Below are positions 1-7,637 of a stretch of DNA of 64,000 bases, piece by piece. Every line of letters begins with the position of its first letter. Position 1 is the stretch's first letter. The notes under the pieces are model-generated. The model did not search any database, had not been told where the DNA came from, and saw only the letters and a list, made by a program, of their open reading frames with translations. Origin of the DNA: Streptomyces sp. NBC_01571 (GTDB lineage: Bacteria > Actinomycetota > Actinomycetes > Streptomycetales > Streptomycetaceae); assembly GCF_026339875.1 (NCBI RefSeq), contig NZ_JAPEPZ010000001.1:4712001-4776000 (forward strand). Direction: 5' to 3'. The position numbers and the translations under genes were made by a program.

Positions 1-56
1 CCGCGGTCCTTGGACTCCTTCGTGCGGAGTCGGCGCGGGCAGTAGCGGCACTTCAT
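1..56 (-). CDS. Zinc-ribbon protein, 5' end only (DUF6011-like)
   Basis: Only the first 19 codons are in the window; the rest lies past the left edge. The visible start is MKCRYCPRR followed by LRTKESKDRG, with a CxxC pair. This resembles the small DUF6011-type zinc ribbons common in actinophage early regions, where a second CxxC pair would follow. The ATG overlaps the stop of the upstream gene in an ATGA, so it belongs to the same translationally coupled minus-strand operon. No function can be assigned beyond probable metal binding. Confidence 0.5.
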   Translation of the reverse strand, partial: MKCRYCPRRLRTKESKDR

Positions 57-349
57 CGGCGCTTCCTTCGGCGGTGCTCGGCGAGGCTGGTCACGCCCAC
101 GGGGAGGGCGAGCTGCTCGACGCGGGCGGGACAGGTAGCGATGTGCGGCATGTGGAGTCGCTCCCAGCCGCAGAGGGGGAGCTCGGCGGAGGGGCGGCGG
201 GACCGGAGGGCGCCGGTTCCGTCGCGCCAGATGGCGGCGTTGCCCTTGTCGTCCGGGGTGGGGTCGACGGCCAGGCGCTTCCCGGCCTCCGTGATGGTCC
301 ACAGGACGGGGCGCGAGCAGTCGTGGCACGCGGCGGGATGTCTGGTCAT
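53..349 (-). CDS. Small Cys-containing phage-type hypothetical protein (98 aa)
   Basis: A 98-aa protein of no recognised function. It opens with MTRHPAACHDCSRPVLW, giving a CxxC pair, and carries further cysteines around residues 62 and 73, so a structural zinc site is plausible. The C-terminus is strongly basic (EHRRRKRR). The start is fixed by an ATGA overlap with the upstream gene at 346-349, and its stop overlaps the next start at 53-56. It is part of an unbroken chain of tiny early genes downstream of the replication genes of element A. Confidence 0.6.
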   Translation of the reverse strand: MTRHPAACHDCSRPVLWTITEAGKRLAVDPTPDDKGNAAIWRDGTGALRSRRPSAELPLCGWERLHMPHIATCPARVEQLALPVGVTSLAEHRRRKRR

Positions 350-633
350 GGCCTGGTGGTGGGGATGGAGGCCGCGGTGATGCGGGCCTGGTGGGCGTCG
401 GGGGTGATGGTGCAGGGATGGCCGGCGGGGGCCTGGCAGATACGCTCGGGGCACTGGGTTGACATGACCCTGACCCAGTCGGTTTGCCGGGCGCCGTGCA
501 CGTCGCGGCGGCGGTCGGCAGTGCCGCGCTGGTTCGAGCACAGGTCGCCGACGCGCGCACGGCACCAGGTGCACTGCACTCCCATCGCGGCGAACCTGTA
601 CGGCTTGCGCTGACGGGGTACGGGGGTCGTCAT
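346..633 (-). CDS. Double zinc-finger small phage protein (95 aa)
   Basis: A 95-aa protein with two similar cysteine/histidine units. The first is CTWCRARVGDLCSNQ with a downstream RRDVHGAR; the second is CPERICQAPAGHPC followed by DAHQARI. The pattern C-x(2,3)-C-x(6)-C...H is the short zinc-finger type repeatedly seen in actinophage proteins and probably binds nucleic acid, though the target is unknown. A similar finger occurs at the C-terminal end of the upstream protein. The start is set by the ATGA overlap at 630-633. Confidence 0.6.
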   Translation of the reverse strand: MTTPVPRQRKPYRFAAMGVQCTWCRARVGDLCSNQRGTADRRRDVHGARQTDWVRVMSTQCPERICQAPAGHPCTITPDAHQARITAASIPTTRP

Positions 634-1328
634 GACGGGTCGACCTCCTGCTCCTGGCCCTGCTCCTTGAGCGCGAGGGCGGCGGCGGCCGCGGCCTTGA
701 TCCGGGCCTCGTCGGCGTCGGGGTCGAGCAGCGGGAGGCCGGCGGCCGCGCGCTGCATGTCCTGCAACCGGATCGGGTGCGGGTCCTTGAGGCGGCGCTT
801 CCCGGCGGTGCAGCTGCTGCCGGGGGCGGCTCCGCACCGTCGGCAGGCGCGGCCGCGGGGGTCCTTCGTGGCGTCGCGGCCGGTGGGCATCTTGCCGAGG
901 GCGGCCCGGGCAGCGGCTGCGCGGCCCTCGTACGGGCCATGATCGGCACCTGGGGGCAGCGCGAGGCGCTCAGCGGTACCGAGAGACCCGGCGATGCTGC
1001 TGGGGCCCGTGAGGCCGTCTCCAGCGGCTCGGATGATCTCCCGGAGGGCGGCGGCGGACTCCGCGCCGGTGTGGGTCGGGTCGCCATCGACGACGATGTT
1101 CGCCAGCTCGATGCGCTCGGCACGACGGGCCTTGACCTCGGCGATGATCTCGGCCGGGGCGACGAACGCCTGCCGCGAGGCGACGGTGACGACCGCGGCG
1201 CGGGCCTCGTCGAGGCTGTACGGGCCTAGGACATCGCCCCAGACGTCGGGAGTGTGCTCGTTGAAGCGCTGCTGAGGACACAGCTGGTGGACGTAGGCGC
1301 AGAGGGCGGTCGCCTCCTGGCTGTTCAT
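630..1328 (-). CDS. Helicase-loader-like phage replication protein with C-terminal zinc finger
   Basis: A 232-aa protein. The N-terminal ~70 residues (VWGDVLGPYSLDEARAAV, then AFVAPAEIIAEVKARR) have the layout of the phage G39P-type helicase loader/inhibitor domain: a short helical domain with a tryptophan, an acidic-aromatic helix and a PAEI segment. The C-terminal half carries CRRCGAAPGSSC followed by HPIR, a short zinc finger. It directly follows the initiator-like gene (ATGA overlap at 1325-1328) and has a strong AGGAGG ribosome site. That position, after an origin-binding protein, matches lambda P or SPP1 gene 39. The loader role is inferred from domain layout and context, not demonstrated. 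Confidence 0.55.
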   Translation of the reverse strand: MNSQEATALCAYVHQLCPQQRFNEHTPDVWGDVLGPYSLDEARAAVVTVASRQAFVAPAEIIAEVKARRAERIELANIVVDGDPTHTGAESAAALREIIRAAGDGLTGPSSIAGSLGTAERLALPPGADHGPYEGRAAAARAALGKMPTGRDATKDPRGRACRRCGAAPGSSCTAGKRRLKDPHPIRLQDMQRAAAGLPLLDPDADEARIKAAAAAALALKEQGQEQEVDPS

Positions 1329-2392
1329 GTGGTGCCTCCTTCTGCGGCTGCTGCGGCTGCTTCGTCTCGGGCCTTCGCGCGTTCCATGGCGCGGTCGAAG
1401 AGGTCCGTGCCGGTGGCGGGGTCGTAGCCGGGGCCGGCGGACTGGCGAGACGTGGCCGAGCTGGTGGTGTTCATGACCTCGTTCACGACGCTGGGGAGCG
1501 TCGAGGGGTGGAGGCCCTTGCGCATCCAGTGCGCGATGCCACGGCGGATCCAGTCGGGGTCGATCCGGTCCTCGTCGAGGAGGACCTTGATCTCTTTCGA
1601 GAGCTGGCCGATCACGCGGGACGGCGGGCGCTCGGTGCAGCGCTCCAGCCACTCGCCGACGATCGTCTGCGCGGTGACCGGTGCTTCGCCGTCTTCGGGC
1701 GGGGCGTCGTCGACGGGCTCTCCATCGAGGACCTCGTCTGGTGCGTCTCCTGTGTCACCGGGGGTCGGTGTGGCGGCGGCACCGGAGGCGTCGGCGGGAC
1801 CCGGGAACGGTTCCTGGTGGTTCTGCTGGTGGTTAATGACGGTTAGGGGGGCACTGAGTGCGTGACATTCGGACGCAGAGTGCGTGACGTCACGCATTTC
1901 GAGTGCGTGACTCACGGACTCTGAGTGCGTGACGCCCCCCTCTGTCACGTCGTCTGAGTGCGTGACAGTCACGGACTCTCCGTGCGTGACAGTCACGGAC
2001 TCTGACTGCGTGACACGCTTCTGCCGTGCCCGCCGCTGACGCTCCGCAGCCTGCCGCTTCGCGTCCTCGGCCTCGGCCTCCAGCTCCGCCCAGTCGAACT
2101 CCGGACGCTTCAGGTGCATCTGGAGCTTCCACACCGTCCGTCCCTGACGCGTCCCCGTCCGCTTGATGAGCCCGCCGGCCTCCAGGCGCCGGAACGCCCG
2201 CTGGACGGTGCGCTCGTCGTAACCGGTCCGGAACTGGATCCGCAGGACGGACGGGTGGCTGTTGGAGCCGTCAGGGCGCGCGTGCTCGCCGAGGACCTGG
2301 AGGACATGCCGCGCCGTGCTGTCGGGGCGGTCTTTGTCCGTCCGCAGCATCGGGGCGTCGTCCATCGCCCAGGTCACAGCCTCGGTGCTCAC
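1325..2392 (-). CDS. Lambda-O-like replication initiator with winged-helix N-terminus
   Basis: A 355-aa protein. Residues ~15-95 form a winged-helix domain (TARHVLQVLGEHA, then DERTVQRAFRRLEAGGLIKR), followed by a basic, Gln/Arg-rich stretch. Residues ~126-179 are a Ser/Thr/Val/His-rich linker encoded by the iteron array, then an acidic Ala/Pro linker. A helical C-terminal domain (~235-320, VGEWLERC to LPSVVNEVMN) is the sort that contacts a helicase loader. Initiator N-domain, iterons inside the gene, and a loader-like gene immediately downstream copy the lambda O-P arrangement. It is preceded by a terminator-like hairpin (2423-2462). Initiator function is inferred. Confidence 0.6.
   Translation of the reverse strand: MSTEAVTWAMDDAPMLRTDKDRPDSTARHVLQVLGEHARPDGSNSHPSVLRIQFRTGYDERTVQRAFRRLEAGGLIKRTGTRQGRTVWKLQMHLKRPEFDWAELEAEAEDAKRQAAERQRRARQKRVTQSESVTVTHGESVTVTHSDDVTEGGVTHSESVSHALEMRDVTHSASECHALSAPLTVINHQQNHQEPFPGPADASGAAATPTPGDTGDAPDEVLDGEPVDDAPPEDGEAPVTAQTIVGEWLERCTERPPSRVIGQLSKEIKVLLDEDRIDPDWIRRGIAHWMRKGLHPSTLPSVVNEVMNTTSSATSRQSAGPGYDPATGTDLFDRAMERAKARDEAAAAAAEGGTT
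1856..2014. repeat. Seven-copy iteron array inside the initiator gene; candidate replication origin
   Basis: Seven direct copies of GAGTGCGTGAC or one-base variants start at 1856, 1878, 1901, 1923, 1956, 1980 and 2004. Spacing is 22-24 nt, with one 33-nt step, so the copies lie on about the same face of the helix. Copy two is part of a perfect 16-bp palindrome, TGCGTGACGTCACGCA (1881-1896). A second motif, TCACGGACTCT, repeats at 1912, 1969 and 1993. The relatively AT-rich stretch at about 1820-1847 lies on one side. This is the classic layout of initiator-binding iterons placed within the initiator coding region. Confidence 0.6.
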
Positions 2393-2422
2393 GCGCTCCT
2401 CTTCCGGTCGGTGTGGGGGTGG

Positions 2423-2462
2423 CCGGTGGCCCGGCGGCCGGTGTCATCCGCCGGGCCACCGG
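2423..2462 (-). terminator. Strong hairpin between whiB-like gene and initiator gene
   Basis: Perfect inverted repeat of 15 bp (arms 2423-2437 and 2448-2462, loop of 10 nt) of almost pure GC, in the 73-nt gap between the WhiB-like stop (2466) and the initiator start (2392). No U-tract follows, as is common for Streptomyces terminators. It may attenuate read-through into the replication genes. Confidence 0.45.
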
Positions 2463-2465
2463 TGC

Positions 2466-2894
2466 TCATCGGGAGGTGAGGACCTTGGTGGAGCCCGTGC
2501 GCCGGTACTCCCGGTGGGTCAGGGCGTGCGCGTCCAGGCATGCCTGGTCGGCCGGTTCGCCCTTGCGCTGATGCCGCTGGTAGGCGCCCTCCGTGCCGCA
2601 CGGCGACAGCTTCCGGCCGGGCCCCGGAGCCTTCTTCGGCTTCTTCACGGCGGGCTGGCCGGTCTTCCGCTGTCGCTCGACCTCCCAGCGCTGCGCCCCA
2701 GTGAGGGCAGCGAAAATCCCCTCCCGCTGCGTCTTCGCCACGTGCGACTCACGAGCCAGAACGGCGTCGAGGCACTCCTCCTGGACCGGGCAGGCTCGAC
2801 AGGTCCGCCTGGCCAGGGACAGAGAGTCCTTCTTGAAGAAGACGTTGGGGTCCACGTCTCGACACGCGGCGGAGAGTTCCCACTCCCGTTCCAT
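2466..2894 (-). CDS. WhiB-family iron-sulfur regulator carried by element A
   Basis: A 142-aa protein with the four WhiB cysteines at residues 11, 32, 35 and 41 (CxxC then x5-C), which in the family ligate a 4Fe-4S cluster and allow binding to sigma region 4. The usual GVWGG turn is represented by GIFAALTGAQRW, and a Lys-rich stretch (KKPKKAPGPGRK) that could touch DNA follows. The C-terminal ~45 residues add CGTEGAYQRHQRKGEP and a later Cys, a motif also found at the end of the neighbouring gene at 2951. The start was chosen by GGGAG before the ATG. Phage-borne WhiB proteins are known to interfere with host WhiB regulation; that role here is inferred. Confidence 0.8.
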   Translation of the reverse strand: MEREWELSAACRDVDPNVFFKKDSLSLARRTCRACPVQEECLDAVLARESHVAKTQREGIFAALTGAQRWEVERQRKTGQPAVKKPKKAPGPGRKLSPCGTEGAYQRHQRKGEPADQACLDAHALTHREYRRTGSTKVLTSR

Positions 2895-2950
2895 AGATCG
2901 CTCCCTCGTTCTTGATGAATCGCGTTGGTGTGACGGGCCGTTGACACCCG

Positions 2951-3487
2951 TCACGCGGGGAATTCCGGCGCGCCGCTGTAGGTCCCGTGCTTCCGGAAGT
3001 GACGGTCCGCGGCGTTCCGCGCGAGCCTGCACGGCTCGCAGCAGGGCTCTTTGCGGCGTCGATGCCGTTGCGCGCCCCGGTAAGTGCCACACCGGATCGG
3101 TGGCTTCGCCGGCAGCTGCTTGGCCATCTCCTGGCACCACTCGGCCGCGGTACGGGCCCGTTGCAATGCCTCGCACAGGGGTGTGTCATCGGTCGGGAAC
3201 CAGGCCCGGAGGGTCCGATGGTCCATCCCGGCTCGGCGTGCGATCACCGAGCGGTCCATGCCGCGTTGGAGCATGATGTCCGCCGCATAGGCGGCCTCGG
3301 GCGGCGTGAGCTCCCCGGCCTGGTGCTCGCCGTTGACCGCGAGCTCCACGGCGATCAGGTCGAGGCAGACGAGTCCCTCGGCGGTCGCCATGAACACCGT
3401 GGGCGCGGTCAGGGCGGTGACAGAGATCCACTCGCGCTGGCTAGGCACCAGGACGGCGCGCTCACGGTCAGTGTGGAGGGCGCTCAC
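2951..3487 (-). CDS. HTH protein with C-terminal CGT zinc-like module
   Basis: A 178-aa protein. The middle contains a helix-turn-helix (RSVIARRAGMDHRTLRAWF), so it probably binds DNA. The C-terminal ~50 residues hold CGTYRGAQRHRRRKEPCCEPC, a small Cys/His/Arg module that resembles the tail of the WhiB-like protein next door. GTG start chosen because it overlaps the helicase stop in a GTGA (3484-3487), giving translational coupling. Function unknown; either an early regulator or part of the recombination-replication set. Confidence 0.6.
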   Translation of the reverse strand: MSALHTDRERAVLVPSQREWISVTALTAPTVFMATAEGLVCLDLIAVELAVNGEHQAGELTPPEAAYAADIMLQRGMDRSVIARRAGMDHRTLRAWFPTDDTPLCEALQRARTAAEWCQEMAKQLPAKPPIRCGTYRGAQRHRRRKEPCCEPCRLARNAADRHFRKHGTYSGAPEFPA

Positions 3488-4953
3488 GCTTTCACCGCCG
3501 TCACGGTCTGGACCCAGGCGAGGGCGGTGTCGTCGAGCTGCTCGCGGGCCCGGGTCACGGCGACGTATGCGAGGCGGGCCTCTTCGCGGGGCAGGATCAC
3601 CAGGCCGGTCTTCTGGTCGGCCTTCGGCGCCCGGAAGTCGGCGTGGATGCGGACGGCCGGCCACTCGCGGCCTTTGGCCTTGTGCGCGGTCGAGACGACG
3701 AGCTCGGCCTGCTGCTCGGAGACCAGGCCGTCCGCGGCCGCGACGATCCGGCCGGGCCCGTGCTCATCGATGAGCTTGACGAGCACTTCGAGGGAGCCGT
3801 CCTCTTCGGCTGCGTACTGCCGGACGTCGTCCCAGGACGCGAAGCCCATCAGCTCCGGGTGGTCGGTCGGCTTGCCGCCCTGGAGGGCCTCGGCCGCCCA
3901 GGCGAGCTGCTTGATCGCAGAGCCTCCACCGACCAGCGCGACCTTCCGCCCGGCCCCCAGGCCCTCCATGACGATCCCCATCGCGCCCGCGTTGGTGCGG
4001 CAGAGGATCGCGTCCGGGGTGTCGAGCGGGCCCACCGCGGACTCGGCGGCGTCCCAGCCGGTGAGCCGGAGGGGCGCGTCGATCAGCCGCAGCCACACGT
4101 TCGCGCGGGCGGCGATGGCCGGCCCGAACCGGAAACTCTGCGACAGCGTGAGCTCGGGGCAGCCGAGCTCACGGACAAAACCCTCGAGCGCGTCGTTGGC
4201 GCCGCGCCAGCTGTAGATCTGCTGCGCGGAGTCGCCGACCGCGATGCGCTGCGCGTGCTCCTGGGCGAGCAGGACCGCGCTCAGCACGTCGTTGGTGTCC
4301 TGGGCTTCGTCGAGCAGGACCACGTCCGTGGGGATCGTAGGCTTCGAGAGGGCCCACATCTTCAGGTAGTGGTCGTGGTTCAGGTTCAGCACGGAGTCAT
4401 CGCGCTGGAGATCCTCCCAGGCGGCTCGTGCCACCGGCAGGACCAGCTTTACGACCTCGCCGCGGGCCTTCCGCAGCCCGTCGTACTGCGGGATGTGCTT
4501 CTGGACCAGGTCCTCGTCGGCGCTGTGGCAGTAGCGCTCGATCGTGTCGAGGGCCATCCGCATGATGATCTTCGAGGTCATCGCCTTGAGACCACCGAGG
4601 TCTGTGAGGATGCTCGGCGTCGAGCCGATGATGCCGAGGATCGCGCGGACGTCGAGGGCCTGCGCGGCCTGGTGCGCGGTCTGGCGCGGACGCTGGAGCC
4701 GGGCGCCGTACTTCGGGTCGAAGGCGAGGCCGTGGCCCGTCTTCGCCGTGACGTTCGATGGGAACGACCTGCGGGCGTCCGCCGCGATGGTCTTGTTGTA
4801 CGCCACATAGGTCATGCGCCTACGCGCGTCAGCCTGGGCAATCATGCGCAGCGTCGCGGACTTGCCGCAGCCCGCGCCGGCCTGGAGGACCTGGTCCAGC
4901 CCGTCGCCGTACGAGTCGATCGCGTCGCGCTGTTCTGGGGTTGGGGTCACCAC
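3484..4953 (-). CDS. UvrD/Rep-type superfamily 1 DNA helicase
   Basis: A 489-aa ATP-dependent helicase. Walker A is AGAGCGKSATL (residues 25-35), Walker B is VVLLDEAQDTN with the DEAQ box, motif III is around GDSAQQIYSWRGA, and the C-terminal motifs are STAHKAKGREWPAV and YVAVTRAREQL. It is shorter than host UvrD (about 700-800 aa), typical of phage versions that lack the 2B insert. It likely acts in recombination or replication restart together with the Sak4-like ATPase upstream. Start GTG at 4953 follows a perfect AAAGGAGGT ribosome site at good spacing. The stop is coupled to the next gene by a GTGA overlap. Confidence 0.9.
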   Translation of the reverse strand: MVTPTPEQRDAIDSYGDGLDQVLQAGAGCGKSATLRMIAQADARRRMTYVAYNKTIAADARRSFPSNVTAKTGHGLAFDPKYGARLQRPRQTAHQAAQALDVRAILGIIGSTPSILTDLGGLKAMTSKIIMRMALDTIERYCHSADEDLVQKHIPQYDGLRKARGEVVKLVLPVARAAWEDLQRDDSVLNLNHDHYLKMWALSKPTIPTDVVLLDEAQDTNDVLSAVLLAQEHAQRIAVGDSAQQIYSWRGANDALEGFVRELGCPELTLSQSFRFGPAIAARANVWLRLIDAPLRLTGWDAAESAVGPLDTPDAILCRTNAGAMGIVMEGLGAGRKVALVGGGSAIKQLAWAAEALQGGKPTDHPELMGFASWDDVRQYAAEEDGSLEVLVKLIDEHGPGRIVAAADGLVSEQQAELVVSTAHKAKGREWPAVRIHADFRAPKADQKTGLVILPREEARLAYVAVTRAREQLDDTALAWVQTVTAVKA

Positions 4954-4979
4954 TGTGGTGCACCTCCTTTCTGGGGGCC

Positions 4980-5011
4980 GGGACCGCCCCGCACGGGGTC
5001 GGGGCGGTCCC
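4980..5011 (-). terminator. GC hairpin between Sak4-like and helicase genes
   Basis: An 11-bp perfect stem (4980-4990 with 5001-5011) and a 10-nt loop in the 70-nt gap between two minus-strand genes. It sits upstream of the helicase ribosome site and has no U-tract, so it could attenuate transcription or stabilise the mRNA end. Confidence 0.35.
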
Positions 5012-5024
5012 GCTCAGTGGCGAA

Positions 5025-6455
5025 TCAGACGGACTGCGCGGCGGCGACGTACAGGGCGTCACCAGCGGCCCGGGCGGCGTCGTCCTCCAGGCCCTGGACC
5101 ATCGCGGCGAACTCGTCAGCCGGGTTCTCTCGGTCGCCCCACGTCGTGAGCGTGTCGAGGAGGGTCTGCGCCTCGCCCTTGGTCAGCTCGTTCGCGGACG
5201 AGAGCGGACGGCCGACGATCAGCGCGGTCGCCCGGAGACGCTGCTCGCGCAGGTCCTTGTGGCCGAGCCCGACCTTGGTGAAGCAGGCGTGCATCATCCG
5301 CATCTGCGGGGGGCTGACGGGCTCCGGCGCCCGGTCCTGGTCGGTGGCAGTCGGCCGGACGAACTTCGATGCGACGGCCCGCAATTGCTCGGCCGTACCC
5401 CAGATCGCGTCCGTGCCGTACTCGGCTTTGAAGCGCGCGCTGGCCATGTCGAAGTCCAGACCAGCGGCCTTGGCCGCGTTGTACATCTCCTCGCGGGCCC
5501 TGGCCGTGTCGGCGGCGATCTCGGCATCCGACGTCGGTCCCGGCGGAGTGGTGGCGCCCGTCGTGACGGGCTTGACGGCCTGCCCGTACTCCTTGATGAC
5601 GTCCCCGAGCTTCGCGGGCTCCCCGGTCTTCGGGTGCAACAGGTCGGCCATGAGGAGACGCCGGTTCTTGGCCTGGCCGTACAGCTCCAGCGCCCGGTCA
5701 TACGTCAGACCGTCGGCGACCAGCTCGTCCACGATGACCTGGACGGGGTCGACGCCCTGGCCGAGCTGCTCCAGGATCGCCTCGGCGAATGCCTCGCCGG
5801 GGTGGTGGACAGAGGCGCCGTCGAGGGCCGTGTACCGGGTCTTGGTGACGGTGCCGGTGCCCGCGATCATGTCGACCAGGACGTCGACTTCGTACTCGGC
5901 ACCCTCACGCTGGACCGTCTTCACCCCGACCTTGGTGACCTTCTTCCCCTCCATCTCGTAGTCGTTCTTCGTCCGCATGGTCACGATGACGTGTCCGGGG
6001 AAGGTCAGCAGGGCGTCGAGCATCTCCTGCTCCAGCTCGTTCACCGGGCCCCAGGCAGTGAACTTCCCACCGCTCCCAGCCTTCTTGGCCTCCTCGTCGA
6101 CGCGTGCGAGGAGCCCGCCCCTCCCTGCCCAGAAGTGCGACCACGAGTCGATGATCAGGACCGCGAGCCGGGCCTCCTCGGCGGCCTTCACCGCGGCGAT
6201 CAGGTTCTCCGGGGAGCAGAACGCCATCGGCAGGTGAGCGAACTCGTGAGCCTCGATGTCCGGGCGGCCTGGGACCGGGGCGTACTTGAGAGCTGAGCCC
6301 CGCTCGGTGTCGACGACCCCGATGGCGCCGCCAGCCGCGAGGGCTTCGGCCATGCGGAGGGCCGTCTTGGTCTTGCCGGAGCCGCCGGGCCCCTGGATGC
6401 CGATGCGGGCCTTGGCGGTCTCGCGGGTCGCCGGGGCGAAGGTGAAGGTCGTCAT
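5025..6455 (-). CDS. RecA-fold ATPase of Sak4-like phage recombinase type
   Basis: A 476-aa ATP-binding protein. Walker A is GPGGSGKTKT (residues 22-31), a DTERGS motif follows, Walker B is LIIDSWSHFW, and a later sensor-like stretch reads HVIVTMRTKNDY. This is the minimal RecA-fold core of phage single-strand annealing proteins of the Sak4 type. The C-terminal ~200 residues are helical and end in a segment resembling those of phage recombination ATPases (PQMRMMHACFTKVGLG). It heads a likely recombination module with the UvrD-like helicase. The assignment to Sak4 rests on motif order, since such ATPases are diverse. Confidence 0.65.
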   Translation of the reverse strand: MTTFTFAPATRETAKARIGIQGPGGSGKTKTALRMAEALAAGGAIGVVDTERGSALKYAPVPGRPDIEAHEFAHLPMAFCSPENLIAAVKAAEEARLAVLIIDSWSHFWAGRGGLLARVDEEAKKAGSGGKFTAWGPVNELEQEMLDALLTFPGHVIVTMRTKNDYEMEGKKVTKVGVKTVQREGAEYEVDVLVDMIAGTGTVTKTRYTALDGASVHHPGEAFAEAILEQLGQGVDPVQVIVDELVADGLTYDRALELYGQAKNRRLLMADLLHPKTGEPAKLGDVIKEYGQAVKPVTTGATTPPGPTSDAEIAADTARAREEMYNAAKAAGLDFDMASARFKAEYGTDAIWGTAEQLRAVASKFVRPTATDQDRAPEPVSPPQMRMMHACFTKVGLGHKDLREQRLRATALIVGRPLSSANELTKGEAQTLLDTLTTWGDRENPADEFAAMVQGLEDDAARAAGDALYVAAAQSV

Positions 6456-6751
6456 GGGGTGCTCCGGGGGTCGCGCTGGGCGGGCGTGGTGAAACTGCGG
6501 GGGTTGCTGGCGAACTCGCGGACGAGGGCGAGGGTCCGCATCGCGATGCCGTACTTCTGCCGCTTGCGCCGGAACTCGGCGTTCGTGTCGGTGTCGGCCC
6601 GGCGGTACTGGCCGTCGAGGTCCTTCTCCACCGCGTCCGCCAGCTCCTGGCCGTACTCGCGGCGGAGGTCGGCGAGCAGCTGCACGACCTCGGCACGCGG
6701 GCGGGGCCGGCCGTCGGTGAGCGCGTCGTAGACCTTGCCGTACGCGTTCAC
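6452..6751 (-). CDS. Small charged helical protein (99 aa), unknown
   Basis: A 99-aa protein rich in Arg, Glu and Asp, predicted largely helical from its heptad-like pattern (VVQLLADLRREYGQELADAV). No catalytic motif is visible. GTG start chosen for the GTGA overlap with the upstream 54-aa gene; its stop overlaps the ATPase start by 4 nt. It probably belongs to the recombination module because of this coupling, but no function is recognised. Confidence 0.6.
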   Translation of the reverse strand: MNAYGKVYDALTDGRPRPRAEVVQLLADLRREYGQELADAVEKDLDGQYRRADTDTNAEFRRKRQKYGIAMRTLALVREFASNPRSFTTPAQRDPRSTP

Positions 6752-6912
6752 TGGACCTCGACCTCCCGGCCAGCAGGGGTCTCGGGCGGCCGAAGCATGC
6801 CTGCGGACTCCAGGGCCTCGGCTGCCTGCGTGGCCAGGTCGTATGGGGGCCCGGCCAGCCACGCGGCCTCGATCGTCTTCTTCGCCTGTGCGGCGACGCT
6901 GGAGAGGCTCAT
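6748..6912 (-). CDS. 54-aa hypothetical protein in the early operon
   Basis: A short reading frame of 54 codons (MSLSSVAAQAKKTIEAAW...). It starts in an ATGA overlap with the DUF2786 gene stop and ends in a GTGA overlap with the next gene. The perfect double coupling and GC-rich third positions support translation. It is Ala/Glu-rich and probably helical; no family recognised. Confidence 0.5.
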   Translation of the reverse strand: MSLSSVAAQAKKTIEAAWLAGPPYDLATQAAEALESAGMLRPPETPAGREVEVQ

Positions 6913-7637
6913 CGGCGGCCGCCCAGCGGCTTCCGTCCGCCAGACAGTCCCGTCTGGCCGATGTTCGCGGTGCGGCCCGCGGCCTGTCCGGCCCCGTAGC
7001 CGCTTCCCCGGTAGGTCGTGCGGCGCCTCCTGAGCTTCCCGAACTCAGCGAAGACGCGCTGTTCGACCAGGGCGCTGCGGTCCGCCAGGACGAGTTCCGT
7101 ACTGCGACCCGCGGGCTGGCTTTGCGGAGCACTCGCCGCGACGGCCCGGGCCTCTGCTTCCTTGATCCTTCGTACGACCTCTTGGCGGAAGCCGAGGATC
7201 CACGAGCGGCGGTAGCTACGGGCGTTGTCGCCCCACGGCACCTCGACTCGGTTCAGTTGCTGTGCCATCTGGAGGAGCAGCGAGGTGTACAGCAACTCGG
7301 CACGCTCCAGGTCCGACTGGAAGCCGAACATGTGCACTCGGTGCAGCGAGCCCTTGTCGCGGAGCACGGCTTGTCCCCGGAGTGCATCGACGATCCCGGA
7401 GACCAGGCTCTGCTTCTCCCGCGCCCACGGGTTGCTCATGGTGATGATGCGGTCGGTGAGCGCGTCGGAGTCGGATACCGAGTCGGCGAGGAGGGCACGT
7501 TCGATGCCGTACTTCGCCATGAGCTCGGTGGCCTTTGCCGTGAACGCCTCAGCTTCTGCCGTCGTGGACGCAGGGTCCTCGGCCTTGGCCAGGAGAGCGC
7601 GCACCTTCGCGAGCAATGATTCGGTGGGTTGCGTCAT
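6909..7637 (-). CDS. DUF2786 domain protein
   Basis: A 242-aa protein. The first ~45 residues (LLAKVRALLAKAEDPASTTAEAEAFTAKATELMAKYGI) are the DUF2786 signature, a short helical domain of unknown function frequent in actinophage and actinobacterial proteins. The middle contains a basic-aromatic region and WGDNARSYRRSWILGFRQEV, followed by a Ser/Gly/Arg-rich tail. Its start overlaps the stop of the upstream gene by 4 nt (ATGA). The function of DUF2786 is unknown; its repeated place beside phage recombination genes suggests a DNA-related task. Confidence 0.8.
   Translation of the reverse strand: MTQPTESLLAKVRALLAKAEDPASTTAEAEAFTAKATELMAKYGIERALLADSVSDSDALTDRIITMSNPWAREKQSLVSGIVDALRGQAVLRDKGSLHRVHMFGFQSDLERAELLYTSLLLQMAQQLNRVEVPWGDNARSYRRSWILGFRQEVVRRIKEAEARAVAASAPQSQPAGRSTELVLADRSALVEQRVFAEFGKLRRRRTTYRGSGYGAGQAAGRTANIGQTGLSGGRKPLGGRR

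Noticed and set aside
53..1123. 356-residue minus-strand frame as one gene
   Set aside because: It is Arg/Pro/Ser low complexity through the segment covered by better frames; only its final 98 codons are supported by overlap coupling.
1856..2014. CRISPR-like array
   Set aside because: Repeats are only 11 nt with 11-13-nt spacers, are in a coding sequence and include palindromes; this fits iterons, not CRISPR.
3643..5961. 772-residue plus-strand frame
   Set aside because: Antisense to clear UvrD-like and Sak4-like genes; a product of high third-position GC.
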